This document shows, piece by piece, positions 1 through 7,967 of a DNA stretch of 27,796 bases. The notes under the pieces were generated by a model. That model was not told where the DNA came from, made no database searches, and saw only the letters and a list, made by a program, of their open reading frames with translations. This DNA is from JAAKFL01 sp964629645 (lineage in GTDB: Bacteria > Chlamydiota > Chlamydiia > Chlamydiales > SLFE01): the NCBI GenBank assembly GCA_964629645.1, contig CAZVSU010000030.1, positions 1-27,796 of the forward strand. Reading direction: 5' to 3'. A program made the translations under genes and the position numbers. Position 1 is the stretch's first letter. Every line of letters starts with the position of its first letter.

Positions 1-873
1 CCGCCCCCTCTTCCCGGGCAAAAACCCCTTGGACGCATCACAAAAAACATCATTATCCTTTGCGTCTTCCTCTTTATTTTCAGCGCGCTGACAGCGCCAA
101 GACTCACCCGCTTTCCGACGCTGCTGCCCGGCATCGCTTTGATCTCCTCTCCTGTCAACAAAGCGCTCCTCTACGATTGGCCCAAAGCCTATTCGATCGC
201 CGCGAAAATCGTCGACCTCTACGGCGTCAGCAGCTTCGAGACCCCTGATTCTATGCCTGCGGAACAGCGCTATTTGATCCGCGAGTTTCAAAACACCCCT
301 TATTGGCAAGGCTTTTACGACAAATTACTCGCCTTTGTCTCGGGTGACGACAACCCCTTCGCCATCAAAGCTCCCCTTTTCGAAAAGATCCGAGCCGGCG
401 AGGTGTGGCGTTTGATCACCCCGGTCCTCCTCCACGCCGACATTTTTCACATCTTGTTCAATATGCTCTGGCTCTACGTCCTCGGCCAGCAGATTGAAGA
501 GAGGATGAGCCCGCTTCGCTTTATTTTGTTTATGGTGATCGTGGGAGTGGTCAGCAACACGCTGCAGTATCTGATGAGCGGACCCAATTTCCTCGGCTTC
601 TCGGGGATTCTGACGGGCATGCTGGGCTTTATCTGGGTGAGGCAAAAAAAAGCGCCTTGGGAAGGCTATGTCCTGCAGCCGGGGACTTTGCTCCTTTTGA
701 GCGTGTTTGTTCTCGCCCTCTTCGGCATTCAAGTGATCGCCTTCTTCTCAAGCGCATTTTTTAAGACCACCTTCACCCCGAATATCGCCAATACGGCCCA
801 CCTGACCGGAGCGGCCTCGGGGATGATACTCGGGCAGCTCAACTTTTTTTCCTGGCGAAAGCGGTCATCATGA
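1..873 (+). CDS. Rhomboid-family intramembrane serine protease (5' end outside window)
   Basis: Intramembrane serine protease that would cut transmembrane substrates in the inner membrane. The reading frame is already open at base 1, where it encodes a hydrophobic helix (about codons 17-34), so the true start lies upstream; the TTG at 139 is only an internal codon. The rhomboid signatures are present: a helix with HADIFHILFN (His/Asn region), the nucleophile in GFSGILTG (Ser codon at 601) and the partner His in AHLTGAASG (codon at 799). Several membrane helices alternate with these motifs, and the C-terminus is short and basic. The stop overlaps the next start (ATGA at 870-873), so it is probably translationally coupled to rnz. 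The family assignment is firm; the substrate is unknown. Confidence 0.88.
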   Translation, partial: PPPLPGQKPLGRITKNIIILCVFLFIFSALTAPRLTRFPTLLPGIALISSPVNKALLYDWPKAYSIAAKIVDLYGVSSFETPDSMPAEQRYLIREFQNTPYWQGFYDKLLAFVSGDDNPFAIKAPLFEKIRAGEVWRLITPVLLHADIFHILFNMLWLYVLGQQIEERMSPLRFILFMVIVGVVSNTLQYLMSGPNFLGFSGILTGMLGFIWVRQKKAPWEGYVLQPGTLLLLSVFVLALFGIQVIAFFSSAFFKTTFTPNIANTAHLTGAASGMILGQLNFFSWRKRSS

Positions 874-1799
874 GCGTAAGAGACCTGACCATTTTGGGCT
901 GTTCCAGCCAGCAGCCGACCCGCAGCCGCAACCACGGCGCCTACCTATTCCGCTGGAATGGCCAAGGGCTTCTTTTTGATCCGGGTGAAGGGACCCAAAG
1001 GCAATTCATTTTCGCCAATATTGCCCCGACTGTCGTCAGTTATATCTTTGTCTCCCATTTCCACGGCGACCATTGTCTTGGGCTTGGATCGTTTCTTATG
1101 CGCCTTAACTTAGACAAAGTGACCCGCCCTATCCACGTTTTCTATCCGGCCAGCGGAAAAAAATACTTCGACCGCTTACGATACGGCACCATTTACCACG
1201 AAACGATCAACGTCGTCGAACACCCCGTGGACCGCGCTGGCGTTGTCTACACCGACGGCAACTTCCGCATTGAAGCCGAGTTTCTGGACCACGGCGTCGA
1301 TAATTTAGGATGGCGCATCACAGAGCCCGACACCCTCAAATTCGATGCAGAAAAACTGAAAAACGCACACATCGCCGGCCCCATGGTCAAAGAGCTTCAG
1401 GAGAAAGGGACCCTCACCATCGACGGCAAAACGGTGGCGCTGCCGGACGTGAGCTGGATCAGAAAAGGGGACAGCGTCGCGGTCGTCATCGACACATTGC
1501 CTTGCGAGGCGGCCCTTAAGCTTGCGCGGGAGGCAAGGCTGCTTCTTTGCGAGAGCACCTATCTCGAAACAGAGCGGGATCTCGCTCAAAACCACAACCA
1601 TCTTACTGCGAAACAGGCGGCAGAGATCGCCGAGAAAGCAAGAGCCGAACAGCTCGTTTTGACCCATTTTTCCGCCCGCTACCCCGACTCTTCTGCCTTC
1701 GAAGAAGAAGCCAGGGCCATTTTCCCCCATTCTTTTGCCGCTGAGGACTTAAAAACGTTCCCCTTTCCTTTGCGCCCTAACGGTCAGTCGAGCTCGTAA
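870..1799 (+). CDS. rnz: Ribonuclease Z (tRNA 3'-processing endonuclease)
   Basis: Cytoplasmic metallo-beta-lactamase-fold nuclease that removes the 3' trailer from tRNA precursors. The 309-residue length matches the short ElaC-type enzymes. The Zn-binding motif HFHGDH is at residues 63-68 (H63, H65, D67, H68). Further His motifs follow in FLDHG, in an NHNHLTAKQAAEIA segment and in LTHFSARY near the C-terminus, all typical of RNase Z. The ATG at 870 overlaps the rhomboid stop. The 3' end overlaps the convergent caspase-like gene A1 by 16 bp (1784-1799), so the last codons are antisense to that gene. The assignment is secure. Confidence 0.93.
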   Translation: MSVRDLTILGCSSQQPTRSRNHGAYLFRWNGQGLLFDPGEGTQRQFIFANIAPTVVSYIFVSHFHGDHCLGLGSFLMRLNLDKVTRPIHVFYPASGKKYFDRLRYGTIYHETINVVEHPVDRAGVVYTDGNFRIEAEFLDHGVDNLGWRITEPDTLKFDAEKLKNAHIAGPMVKELQEKGTLTIDGKTVALPDVSWIRKGDSVAVVIDTLPCEAALKLAREARLLLCESTYLETERDLAQNHNHLTAKQAAEIAEKARAEQLVLTHFSARYPDSSAFEEEARAIFPHSFAAEDLKTFPFPLRPNGQSSS

Positions 1800-2536
1800 A
1801 AGATTTGGGGCGTCTGCAGGTCGGCGACTTTTAAAGCCGCCTTTTGAAAGACGGCAGCCCACTCCGCTTTCTTTTTTGATCGCACCTCTTTTCCCAGTGA
1901 CTCGAGAAAAGCGAGGGTGAAGCAGCTGCCCCGCCCCACCCACGCCCAGGAATATTCCCCGGGTGTGGAGCTGCTTAGCGTGATCATTCCCCGGCTTTGC
2001 AAAAAAAGCGTTTGGTAGTTGCGTTTCAATGTCTGGTTATTTCCGGCCCAGCTTTGCCGGACGGGACCTTGGTCCGGGCGGTCGATGAAGTGATTGCAAC
2101 ATTCACCAAATGCAATCATGAAACGAGGCGCTTTGTTTTTCAGACATTCTGCAATGATTGAAAAGTCAACGGCGACATGTTCGCACGAGAAACAGAGGTA
2201 AGGCCAAGGGCTCTCTTTTTCAGACGTGCGATAGCCGTGGCCGCAAAAATAAAAGAAGACAACATCGTCGCCGCCAACGGTAAGGGACTGCAAAAAAGGA
2301 AAGATATTGCCCGTATTGAGCTCGCGCGCCTTGAAGATATGCTCTTGAATGTTAAGCCCCGTGAAGAGCGCAATTTTTTTAAATTCTTTTTGCAGGCGGC
2401 TTAAATTATTTTCCATTGCGGTTTCAATATGTTCAGCCTCTGTATCGACGAGAAGGACAGCATGAAACGTTGCGGCGTGAAGAGAAAAAAAGGGACAGAG
2501 CACTGCAGCGAAAAGCCAAGTGCGGAGAGTACGCAT
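1784..2536 (-). CDS. Exported caspase-like cysteine protease (copy A1)
   Basis: Caspase/metacaspase-fold (clan CD) protein of 250 residues. An N-terminal signal peptide (about residues 1-21, ending HAA) suggests Sec export. The catalytic His is H100 in FFYFCGHG, after a hydrophobic beta strand. The catalytic Cys is C147 in FGECCNHF, at the position of the DxC or DCC motif of the family; the preceding acid is Glu here instead of Asp. It is paralogous along its length to A2 (3065-3850). A strong AGGAGG ribosome site (2543-2548) lies 6 bases before ATG 2536. It is the last gene of the deubiquitinase/caspase run, 13 bp after B1. Cleavage specificity and substrate (self, B partner or host) are not visible. 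Confidence 0.82.
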   Translation of the reverse strand: MRTLRTWLFAAVLCPFFSLHAATFHAVLLVDTEAEHIETAMENNLSRLQKEFKKIALFTGLNIQEHIFKARELNTGNIFPFLQSLTVGGDDVVFFYFCGHGYRTSEKESPWPYLCFSCEHVAVDFSIIAECLKNKAPRFMIAFGECCNHFIDRPDQGPVRQSWAGNNQTLKRNYQTLFLQSRGMITLSSSTPGEYSWAWVGRGSCFTLAFLESLGKEVRSKKKAEWAAVFQKAALKVADLQTPQIFYELD

Positions 2537-2549
2537 CTCTAACCTCCTG

Positions 2550-3035
2550 TTAGAAACGTGTCAACAGCTCCCGGAAATTTGAGTCAAAAACTTGAGTGTT
2601 GGGGTCGATATCTAATACTGCGACTTGATCCGGCGAGACAACTTTGATCTGCCGGCATGAAAAGCTTAAGAGAACTAACACTTCGCTTTCTCCTTGAAGG
2701 CGAAAGCCAAGCTCGGGAATAAAAAGACACATCTTTGTTTTGTTAAATAAATAAGAGTGGTCAGTGAGGATAAGCTTTTGCAGCAGCCAAATCAGTTCAT
2801 CGGGAAGAGGCTTTTCTTCGGTTGCCTTCACACACGGCTCTCCCGCTGTCCAATCGGGCTCAGCTTTAAAGACATCGACTCTTTTTGCCCTTTCGATGAC
2901 AGCCGCAACGCGCTCTCCCAGCCGCTGTTTGACTTTATGCCCTTCTGCCACCTCTATTTTTTTATGGAGGCAGCAAGGGACAAGGGCACATGTTCCGAAA
3001 GCGAGTAACGCCCACGTCAAAATTTCCACTCTCAC
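2550..3035 (-). CDS. Small exported protein, paralogue of 3850-4296 (B1)
   Basis: I do not recognise a named family. About 160 residues: an N-terminal hydrophobic stretch (EILTWALLAFGTCALVP) looks like a signal anchor or signal peptide, followed by a mainly helical middle and a C-terminal domain. That domain aligns with the protein at 3850-4296 over YLFNKTKMCLF, QIKVV and a late LDIDP. There is no ATG near the start. GTG 3035 (GGAGG 5 bases upstream) and GTG 3029 (GGAG 5 bases upstream) are both plausible; TTG 3050 has no site. It lies between the two caspase-like genes and repeats the B-then-A order. From memory, the domain resembles widespread uncharacterised bacterial proteins with a 'CF.CD...DFDP' pattern. 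A role as partner, inhibitor or substrate of the protease is only inferred from position. Confidence 0.72.
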   Translation of the reverse strand: MRVEILTWALLAFGTCALVPCCLHKKIEVAEGHKVKQRLGERVAAVIERAKRVDVFKAEPDWTAGEPCVKATEEKPLPDELIWLLQKLILTDHSYLFNKTKMCLFIPELGFRLQGESEVLVLLSFSCRQIKVVSPDQVAVLDIDPNTQVFDSNFRELLTRF

Positions 3036-3064
3036 TCCATCCTCCACCAATAGATGCTTTTTAA

Positions 3065-3850
3065 TTACTCCACAATCCCTTTTGCCCTGAGACCCCGCAA
3101 GTAATCTGCAGCCTCGCCAACGGAATCAAAGATCCTATACTGCGGGTGCTGCACCCCTTGCAAAGCGGCGCTTGTTTTTTCAAAAATAAGGGCCCAAGAC
3201 GTGTCGAGCTGCCGAAGTTCCTGCCTCAGGTTCCAGAGCAAAAGATTTGTGAACTTAGCGCCGATCACCTCTGTCCATGAGGGCTCGCCGGGAGAGGCGC
3301 TCGTAGCCAAAACAAGACCCTGTTGCTGTTCAAATAATGCCTTTAGGCTCTGAAACTCATGATGTTGCCTCTCTCCCGGAGCCCCCTTCGCCACGGCAAT
3401 CAAGGGACCATCGGGCAGATCGGGGAGCCATTGGTTGCAGCAGTCTGCGATCGCAATGACAAGCTTGGGGCCGGTCGCGATTAACTCCTCGGCCACACGC
3501 GACAGCTGTTTCGCCTCCCCGCTTGACGTCACGGTCATCAGCGGCCACTCGTCGCTCGACTGCTGGCCGTGTCCGGAGTAATAGAAGAACACGACATCGT
3601 CTTCGTGAAATGATAGTGACTCGACTTTGGGAAAGATCTCTCCTTCAAAGAGCCCCTCCTCTGCAAAGACATGCATTTTCAGCGGCCTGCCGAGATGCGC
3701 CGCGATGTGTTTCACCGTTCGCTTCCATTTGCAGATATCCAAAAACACTTGATCGCCAATATTGGTTTCGGTGTCTCCCACTATGATTGCGTGAAAATCG
3801 CCCGCGGATAGAACCTGGCACAAAAGAATCAAAAAAATAAAAGGGCGCAT
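3065..3850 (-). CDS. Exported caspase-like cysteine protease (copy A2)
   Basis: Second caspase-fold protein, 261 residues from ATG 3850 (GTG 3853 is an alternative one codon upstream). A signal peptide covers about residues 1-17, ending LSAG. The core shows HAIIVGDTE at the first strand, catalytic H94 in FFYYSGHG and catalytic C138 in IAIADCCNQ. This matches the metacaspase-type D-C-C arrangement more closely than copy A1 does. A later TSASPGEPSW segment parallels SSSTPGEYSW in A1 and probably forms part of the substrate pocket. The start overlaps the B2 stop (TGATG), so the two proteins are probably made in fixed ratio. The fold is well supported; activity and target are unknown. Confidence 0.85.
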   Translation of the reverse strand: MRPFIFLILLCQVLSAGDFHAIIVGDTETNIGDQVFLDICKWKRTVKHIAAHLGRPLKMHVFAEEGLFEGEIFPKVESLSFHEDDVVFFYYSGHGQQSSDEWPLMTVTSSGEAKQLSRVAEELIATGPKLVIAIADCCNQWLPDLPDGPLIAVAKGAPGERQHHEFQSLKALFEQQQGLVLATSASPGEPSWTEVIGAKFTNLLLWNLRQELRQLDTSWALIFEKTSAALQGVQHPQYRIFDSVGEAADYLRGLRAKGIVE

Positions 3851-4296
3851 CACCGCACCGCCTTGTCAAAGAGGGCCTTTAGTGAGTCGGCCATCGGATC
3901 GCAGTCGAGGATCGTTGTCTTTTTTCCCTCGATAAATTTGATTTGCTTTGACGAAAGACTCACTGCGACGCGGAGCGCGTTGTCGCTGCCGACTGAGATA
4001 TCAATCTCGGAAACAAAACGGCACTGTTTGGTTCGATCGAAGATGTAATGCTCATCATTGAGAAGGCATCCCTGCACCGCTTTGACAGCGGCAAGATTCA
4101 TCTCTTCTGCTCTCTTTCCTTCCGGGGTGAGCCTCACAACTGTCATTGTCTTAGCCGAGCCGATCGCATCGACAAAAGGCTGGCCAATGGCAGCTGTCAG
4201 CTGCTTTGTTTCCGGGCGAGTCAAATCAGCCATCCAAAAAGTGCCCGCAAGGACCCCTGCGATCAGACATGACAACGCCCCCACCCAACTTTTCAT
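3850..4296 (-). CDS. Small exported protein, paralogue of B1 (B2)
   Basis: Unrecognised 148-residue protein. A hydrophobic N-terminus (SWVGALSCLIAGVLAGTFWM) follows MK and looks like a signal peptide or anchor. The C-terminal half shares with B1 the pattern Y-x-F-x-x-T-K-x-C-x-F, then S-x-x-x-x-Q-I-K-F/V, then L-D-x-D-P and a final basic residue. The shared Cys in TKxC and the LDxDP acids are the most obvious candidate functional residues. ATG 4296 has an AGGAGAGGG site just upstream that overlaps the end of the USP gene, 13 bp away. It is coupled to A2 through a TGATG junction. Its function can only be guessed from the duplicated pairing with the proteases. Confidence 0.75.
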   Translation of the reverse strand: MKSWVGALSCLIAGVLAGTFWMADLTRPETKQLTAAIGQPFVDAIGSAKTMTVVRLTPEGKRAEEMNLAAVKAVQGCLLNDEHYIFDRTKQCRFVSEIDISVGSDNALRVAVSLSSKQIKFIEGKKTTILDCDPMADSLKALFDKAVR

Positions 4297-4309
4297 AAAA
4301 CCCTCTCCT

Positions 4310-5425
4310 TTACTCCTCTTCTTTGATCAGCCTGAGCAAATAAGCCTCTTTTTCTGGATAGGTGCCACTCTTTATTTCAGTTATCCTTGAGTCGTTATGG
4401 AGGCGGTCTCCGATTGTTGCGGTATAGTGGCCGCCGCTTATCGTACTCCCTTTATGAATCACACTTCCCACTATCCGGTAGATTGAGTCTCCCAAATTTA
4501 CTTTCAGGTTGTTAAGAGCAATTTCGTCAGAGATTTTGACAAGGCGTGTTCTTGTCTCCATCTCTATTTTCTCTTTTCCTTTTTCGTTTTCTTTTAGTTT
4601 GGGGGCGGGCTTCTCTCTTAACTCTTGTTGGGACATAAAGCGTCCGATCACAAGGAAAAGCTCATCGGGCAAAAAATTTGGGCGGCACGTTTTTGTGATC
4701 CCGCTTTCGAGTGTCGAGGTACTGACGATGTCTCTTTGCAAATCGAACTCTAAATCCCCCTCTCTTTTCTCCACCGGGATAAAGAAATGGCGGGTCTCAG
4801 CAATGTCTTTGATTTGAGTCCCGTCGCTAAAGTCAGCGTCAAATTTTGGCAACTGATCATCTTTAGGCGTGAATTCCAGGTAGTCGGTCAGATTTCGGAT
4901 AAATTCTTCGGCATCTTGCTGGCGGCCATAAGACTCTTCAAAGCCGGGCACCAAAGTGACAAGAGACTGAAGCCTTGCCATTTCTGAGTGGGGAACAGAC
5001 CCATTCGGCTCGGTGCGGAGAACAATAAAGAGATCCCGAAGAAACTCCCTCAGATCCTCGCGATCGTTCCAAAAAAAAGACCGCACATAGCGATAGATCC
5101 GCTGCCAAAGGGGCCTTGCCTGCCGGGGCTCAAGCATAGAATCGAAAAAATCTGTGGCGGCCATGAATTTAAGCGAGGCGTTGAGCCAGCAGGTGTTGCC
5201 GACATTGGGCAAACCCACTTTAATGTCATCAACTAAGGTCTCGGAAAGAGAGGCGCCGGGATTGTTTCGCCTCCATTCATAAGCGCGATAGGAGACAGGC
5301 CCTAAGAAGGACTCTTTCACCTTTTCCCATAAAAGTGGAATCAACGATGGGGTCTCCTGGGTGGAAGACGACCCTTCTTCTGAGCGAGAGGGCGCACCTG
5401 TTGATTTTGATAGGGAGTCAATCAT
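4310..5425 (-). CDS. USP-type ubiquitin carboxyl-terminal hydrolase (deubiquitinase)
   Basis: Cysteine protease of the eukaryotic USP family (C19), predicted to remove ubiquitin from host proteins. All catalytic boxes are present: Cys box GLPNVGNTCWLNASLKF with nucleophile C79, His box HKGSTISGGHYTATI with H333, and the third residue in LHNDSR (D345). The 371-residue length is about a minimal USP core plus a roughly 65-residue Ser/Thr-rich N-terminus. That N-terminus shows no Sec signal peptide, so injection by a type III system would be expected. Bacteria lack ubiquitin, which makes host transfer and an effector role likely. ATG 5425 is preceded by AAGG at suitable spacing. It heads the run with the caspase-like genes (13 bp to B2) and is divergent from xerC. 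Confidence 0.88.
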   Translation of the reverse strand: MIDSLSKSTGAPSRSEEGSSSTQETPSLIPLLWEKVKESFLGPVSYRAYEWRRNNPGASLSETLVDDIKVGLPNVGNTCWLNASLKFMAATDFFDSMLEPRQARPLWQRIYRYVRSFFWNDREDLREFLRDLFIVLRTEPNGSVPHSEMARLQSLVTLVPGFEESYGRQQDAEEFIRNLTDYLEFTPKDDQLPKFDADFSDGTQIKDIAETRHFFIPVEKREGDLEFDLQRDIVSTSTLESGITKTCRPNFLPDELFLVIGRFMSQQELREKPAPKLKENEKGKEKIEMETRTRLVKISDEIALNNLKVNLGDSIYRIVGSVIHKGSTISGGHYTATIGDRLHNDSRITEIKSGTYPEKEAYLLRLIKEEE

Positions 5426-5455
5426 AAGTTACCTTTTTTCTTTCTAACATCCTAA

Positions 5456-5483
5456 TTGACAACTATTAATTTTTTATTAAGAT
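5456..5483 (+). promoter_or_regulatory. Probable sigma70-type promoter for xerC-astDB-oxidase
   Basis: A perfect -35 TTGACA (5456-5461), a 16-base AT-rich spacer and a TAAGAT -10 (5478-5483, 4 of 6 matches) lie in the divergent gap before xerC GTG 5507. No other comparable promoter is visible before 11881. Confidence 0.5.
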
Positions 5484-5506
5484 AAGAGTCAGACAAAGGA
5501 AAAGAT

Positions 5507-6493
5507 GTGTTTTTTTCAGTCGTTGCAAAGTTTTTAATTCACTTAAGAACTGTCAAAAACGGATCAGAGCATACTTTACGCAACTACACCATTGATCTGA
5601 ATCATTTTACCTCTTTTGTCATGCAAGAGAGGCATCCGAGCCTCGCAGAAGAAAATAAACCCGGAAAAATCCCGTATCGGTCTCCTTTTGCCCCTTTGCC
5701 TGACTGGGACGCTCTTATCCCCTTAGAGTCGCTCGACACAAGAACCTTACGGCGCTACCTTTTTCATATGACCGAACAAGGTGTGAACCGCCGCACCATC
5801 GTCAGGCGGCTTGCCACTTTGCGCAGCTTTTTTAAATTCGCTTGCGGATCGGGGCGTGTTAATCAAAACCCTGCTGAAGACATTGAAAATCCCAAACTCG
5901 ATAAAAAAATACCCACGCCTCTTTCTTATGATCAGGTGGTGGCCCTTTTTCAGCAGCCCGACGAAACCACGCTGCTCGGCTTTCGCGATCGCGTGATTTT
6001 AGAGCTTTTCTACAGCTCGGGGCTCCGCGTCAGCGAGCTGGTCGGCTTGAATCGAGGCGACTTCGATCCCGATGGACTCCTCCTGCTCGTGAGGGGGAAA
6101 GGGAAAAAAGAAAGGATCGTCCCGATCACAAAAAACGCCTGCGACTGGATCCAGCGCTACCTCGCACATCCCGAGCGGTCTGTTGAAATCAATGGCCATA
6201 GAGCGCAACATGATCATGAGGCGATCTTTTTGAATCGGGAAGGGACGCGGCTTTCGCCCCGCTCTGTCGACAGAAAATTCGACAAATATATGGCGATGAG
6301 CGGTCTGGCAGGAAAAGCCACCCCTCATACGATCAGGCATACGATTGCCACGCATTGGCTGGAAAACGGCATGGATTTAAAGACCATTCAAGTGCTCCTC
6401 GGCCACAGCTCCCTTGCGACAACGACAATATACACAAAAGTCTCGACAAAATTGAAAAAAGACGTTTACGACAAAACACACCCGAGAGCTTGA
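5507..6493 (+). CDS. xerC: Tyrosine recombinase XerC
   Basis: Site-specific recombinase that resolves chromosome dimers at dif with XerD at the division septum. It has 328 residues. An N-terminal SAM-like core-binding domain contains HTLRNYTIDLNHF. The catalytic domain carries R174 (SSGLRVSEL), K198 (beta-hairpin RGKGKKER), H274 and R277 (PHTIRHT), H300 (LLGHSS) and nucleophile Y309 (TIYTKV), so the active site is complete. The start is GTG 5507 with AAGGA 6 bases upstream; the overlapping ATG 5505 is out of frame. Unusually it is the first gene of a metabolic run, only 4 bases before astD. No phage or integron genes are nearby, so a chromosomal Xer is favoured over a mobile-element integrase. 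Confidence 0.9.
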   Translation: MFFSVVAKFLIHLRTVKNGSEHTLRNYTIDLNHFTSFVMQERHPSLAEENKPGKIPYRSPFAPLPDWDALIPLESLDTRTLRRYLFHMTEQGVNRRTIVRRLATLRSFFKFACGSGRVNQNPAEDIENPKLDKKIPTPLSYDQVVALFQQPDETTLLGFRDRVILELFYSSGLRVSELVGLNRGDFDPDGLLLLVRGKGKKERIVPITKNACDWIQRYLAHPERSVEINGHRAQHDHEAIFLNREGTRLSPRSVDRKFDKYMAMSGLAGKATPHTIRHTIATHWLENGMDLKTIQVLLGHSSLATTTIYTKVSTKLKKDVYDKTHPRA

Positions 6494-6497
6494 AGCA

Positions 6498-7967
6498 ATG
6501 ACAAAACAGAAAGCCCTTTATGTCCATGGAGAGTGGATCTCAGGCTACGGAAAAGAGTTCTCCTCAATCGATCCGTACAACGGCGATGTCTTATGGACGG
6601 CGCCCGGCGCTTCCGCCTCTGATGTCTCAAGAGCTGTCAAATCGGCGAAGATGGCCCTGCGCACTTGGTCGTCACTCCCATTTGAAAAAAGAGCGGAGTT
6701 TCTTTTAAGCTACAAAAAGCAGCTCGACAAGCGGTCGGAGACGCTCGCCTTGGCCATCGCACAAGAGACGGGGAAGCCTCTTTGGGAATCAAAAACCGAA
6801 GTGGCCGCGATGAAAGGTAAAATCGACCTATCGATTCAGTCTTACGAAATAAGGACACCCGCCACCGAGACAGAGCAGAGCGGTTTTGTCGCCGCAACGC
6901 GGCACAGGCCCCACGGCGTTTTAGCGGTGATCGGTCCGTTTAACTTTCCCGGGCACCTCCCGAACGGCCACATAGTGCCCGCCCTTCTCGCGGGGAACAC
7001 CGTTGTTTTCAAACCGAGCGAGCAAACGCCGAGGGTCGCCGAGCTGATGACGCAGTGCTTCATTGAGGCGGATCTGCCGACCGGCGTGCTCAATCTTATT
7101 CCCGGCGATGCCCTCGTCGGCAAGACCCTTGCGACCCATCAAGAGATTAACGGCCTTTTATTCACAGGCTCATACGCGGTCGGGCAAAAGCTTCTCGAGC
7201 AGTTCGCCAAAACTCCGGAGAAAATTTTAGCCCTTGAAATGGGGGGCAACAACCCGCTTATCGTTTCGGAAGTGTCCGACCTCAAAGCAGCAGCCTACTG
7301 CGCGATCCAGTCGGCTTTTTTGACGAGCGGTCAAAGGTGCACATGTGCCAGGCGGCTCATCGCCCACCAGGCAGACGACTTCATTGAGACGCTCATCGAC
7401 ATGACCGAAAAGATTCGTGTGGGCCACTATGCAGATACCCCCGAACCCTTTATGGGCCCCGTGATCTCGCAGTCCGCTGCCGTGAAAGGTGTTATGAAAC
7501 AGGCGTCCTTAGAATTGAACGGGGGCAAGCCTCTCGTCGAACTGCAACACCTCAAAGAAGGGACGGGACAGATCACCCCGGGGTTGATCGATGTGACAGA
7601 CGTCAAAAATCGCCCCGACGAAGAGACCTTTGCCCCCCTTTTGCAAGTGATCCGTGTGAACGACTTCCAGGAGGCGCTGATTGAGGCGAACAACACGAAT
7701 TTTGGATTGTCGGCAGCCCTTTTGAGCGACAACCCCAAAAAATACGAGCGCTTTTACCGGGAAATCAAAGCGGGCATCGTCAACTGGAACCGCCCGACGA
7801 CAGGCGCGAGCAGCGCCGCCCCCTTCGGCGGTATCGGACGAAGCGGCAACCACCGCCCCAGCGCGTTTTACGCGGCCGATTACGCCTCCTACCCTGTCGC
7901 GTCAATGGAATCGAGCGCTCTGACCATGCCCGACACCCTTTTTCCGGGGCTTGAAAGCGATGGTTGA
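6498..7967 (+). CDS. astD: N-succinylglutamate 5-semialdehyde dehydrogenase
   Basis: NAD-dependent aldehyde dehydrogenase of the arginine succinyltransferase (AST) pathway, oxidising N-succinylglutamate semialdehyde to N-succinylglutamate in the cytoplasm. It has 489 residues, the usual AstD length. The general base is E247 in LEMGGNNP and the nucleophile is C281 in GQRCTCARR. The C-terminal FGGIGRSGNHRPSAFYAADY is characteristic of AstD as opposed to other aldehyde dehydrogenases. It follows xerC by 4 bases and overlaps astB by 8 bases, so all three are probably co-transcribed. astA, astC and astE are not in this window. Confidence 0.88.
   Translation: MTKQKALYVHGEWISGYGKEFSSIDPYNGDVLWTAPGASASDVSRAVKSAKMALRTWSSLPFEKRAEFLLSYKKQLDKRSETLALAIAQETGKPLWESKTEVAAMKGKIDLSIQSYEIRTPATETEQSGFVAATRHRPHGVLAVIGPFNFPGHLPNGHIVPALLAGNTVVFKPSEQTPRVAELMTQCFIEADLPTGVLNLIPGDALVGKTLATHQEINGLLFTGSYAVGQKLLEQFAKTPEKILALEMGGNNPLIVSEVSDLKAAAYCAIQSAFLTSGQRCTCARRLIAHQADDFIETLIDMTEKIRVGHYADTPEPFMGPVISQSAAVKGVMKQASLELNGGKPLVELQHLKEGTGQITPGLIDVTDVKNRPDEETFAPLLQVIRVNDFQEALIEANNTNFGLSAALLSDNPKKYERFYREIKAGIVNWNRPTTGASSAAPFGGIGRSGNHRPSAFYAADYASYPVASMESSALTMPDTLFPGLESDG

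Larger units (their letters stand above)
1784..4296 (-). repeat. Tandem duplication of a two-gene B-A unit
   Basis: The order on the minus strand is B2 (4296-3850), A2 (3850-3065), B1 (3035-2550), A1 (2536-1784). B1 and B2 are homologous to each other, and so are A1 and A2, so a two-gene unit has been duplicated in tandem. Protein similarity is clear but diverged, and no long identical DNA stretch is evident, so the duplication is old and both copies have been retained as intact frames. Confidence 0.8.

Noticed and set aside
139..873. Rhomboid gene starting at TTG 139
   Set aside because: The same frame is open to base 1 and encodes a membrane helix there, so 139 is an internal codon.
5507..6493. 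Integrase of a mobile element
   Set aside because: The protein has chromosomal XerC length and motifs, and no attachment site repeats, phage genes or tRNA are nearby.
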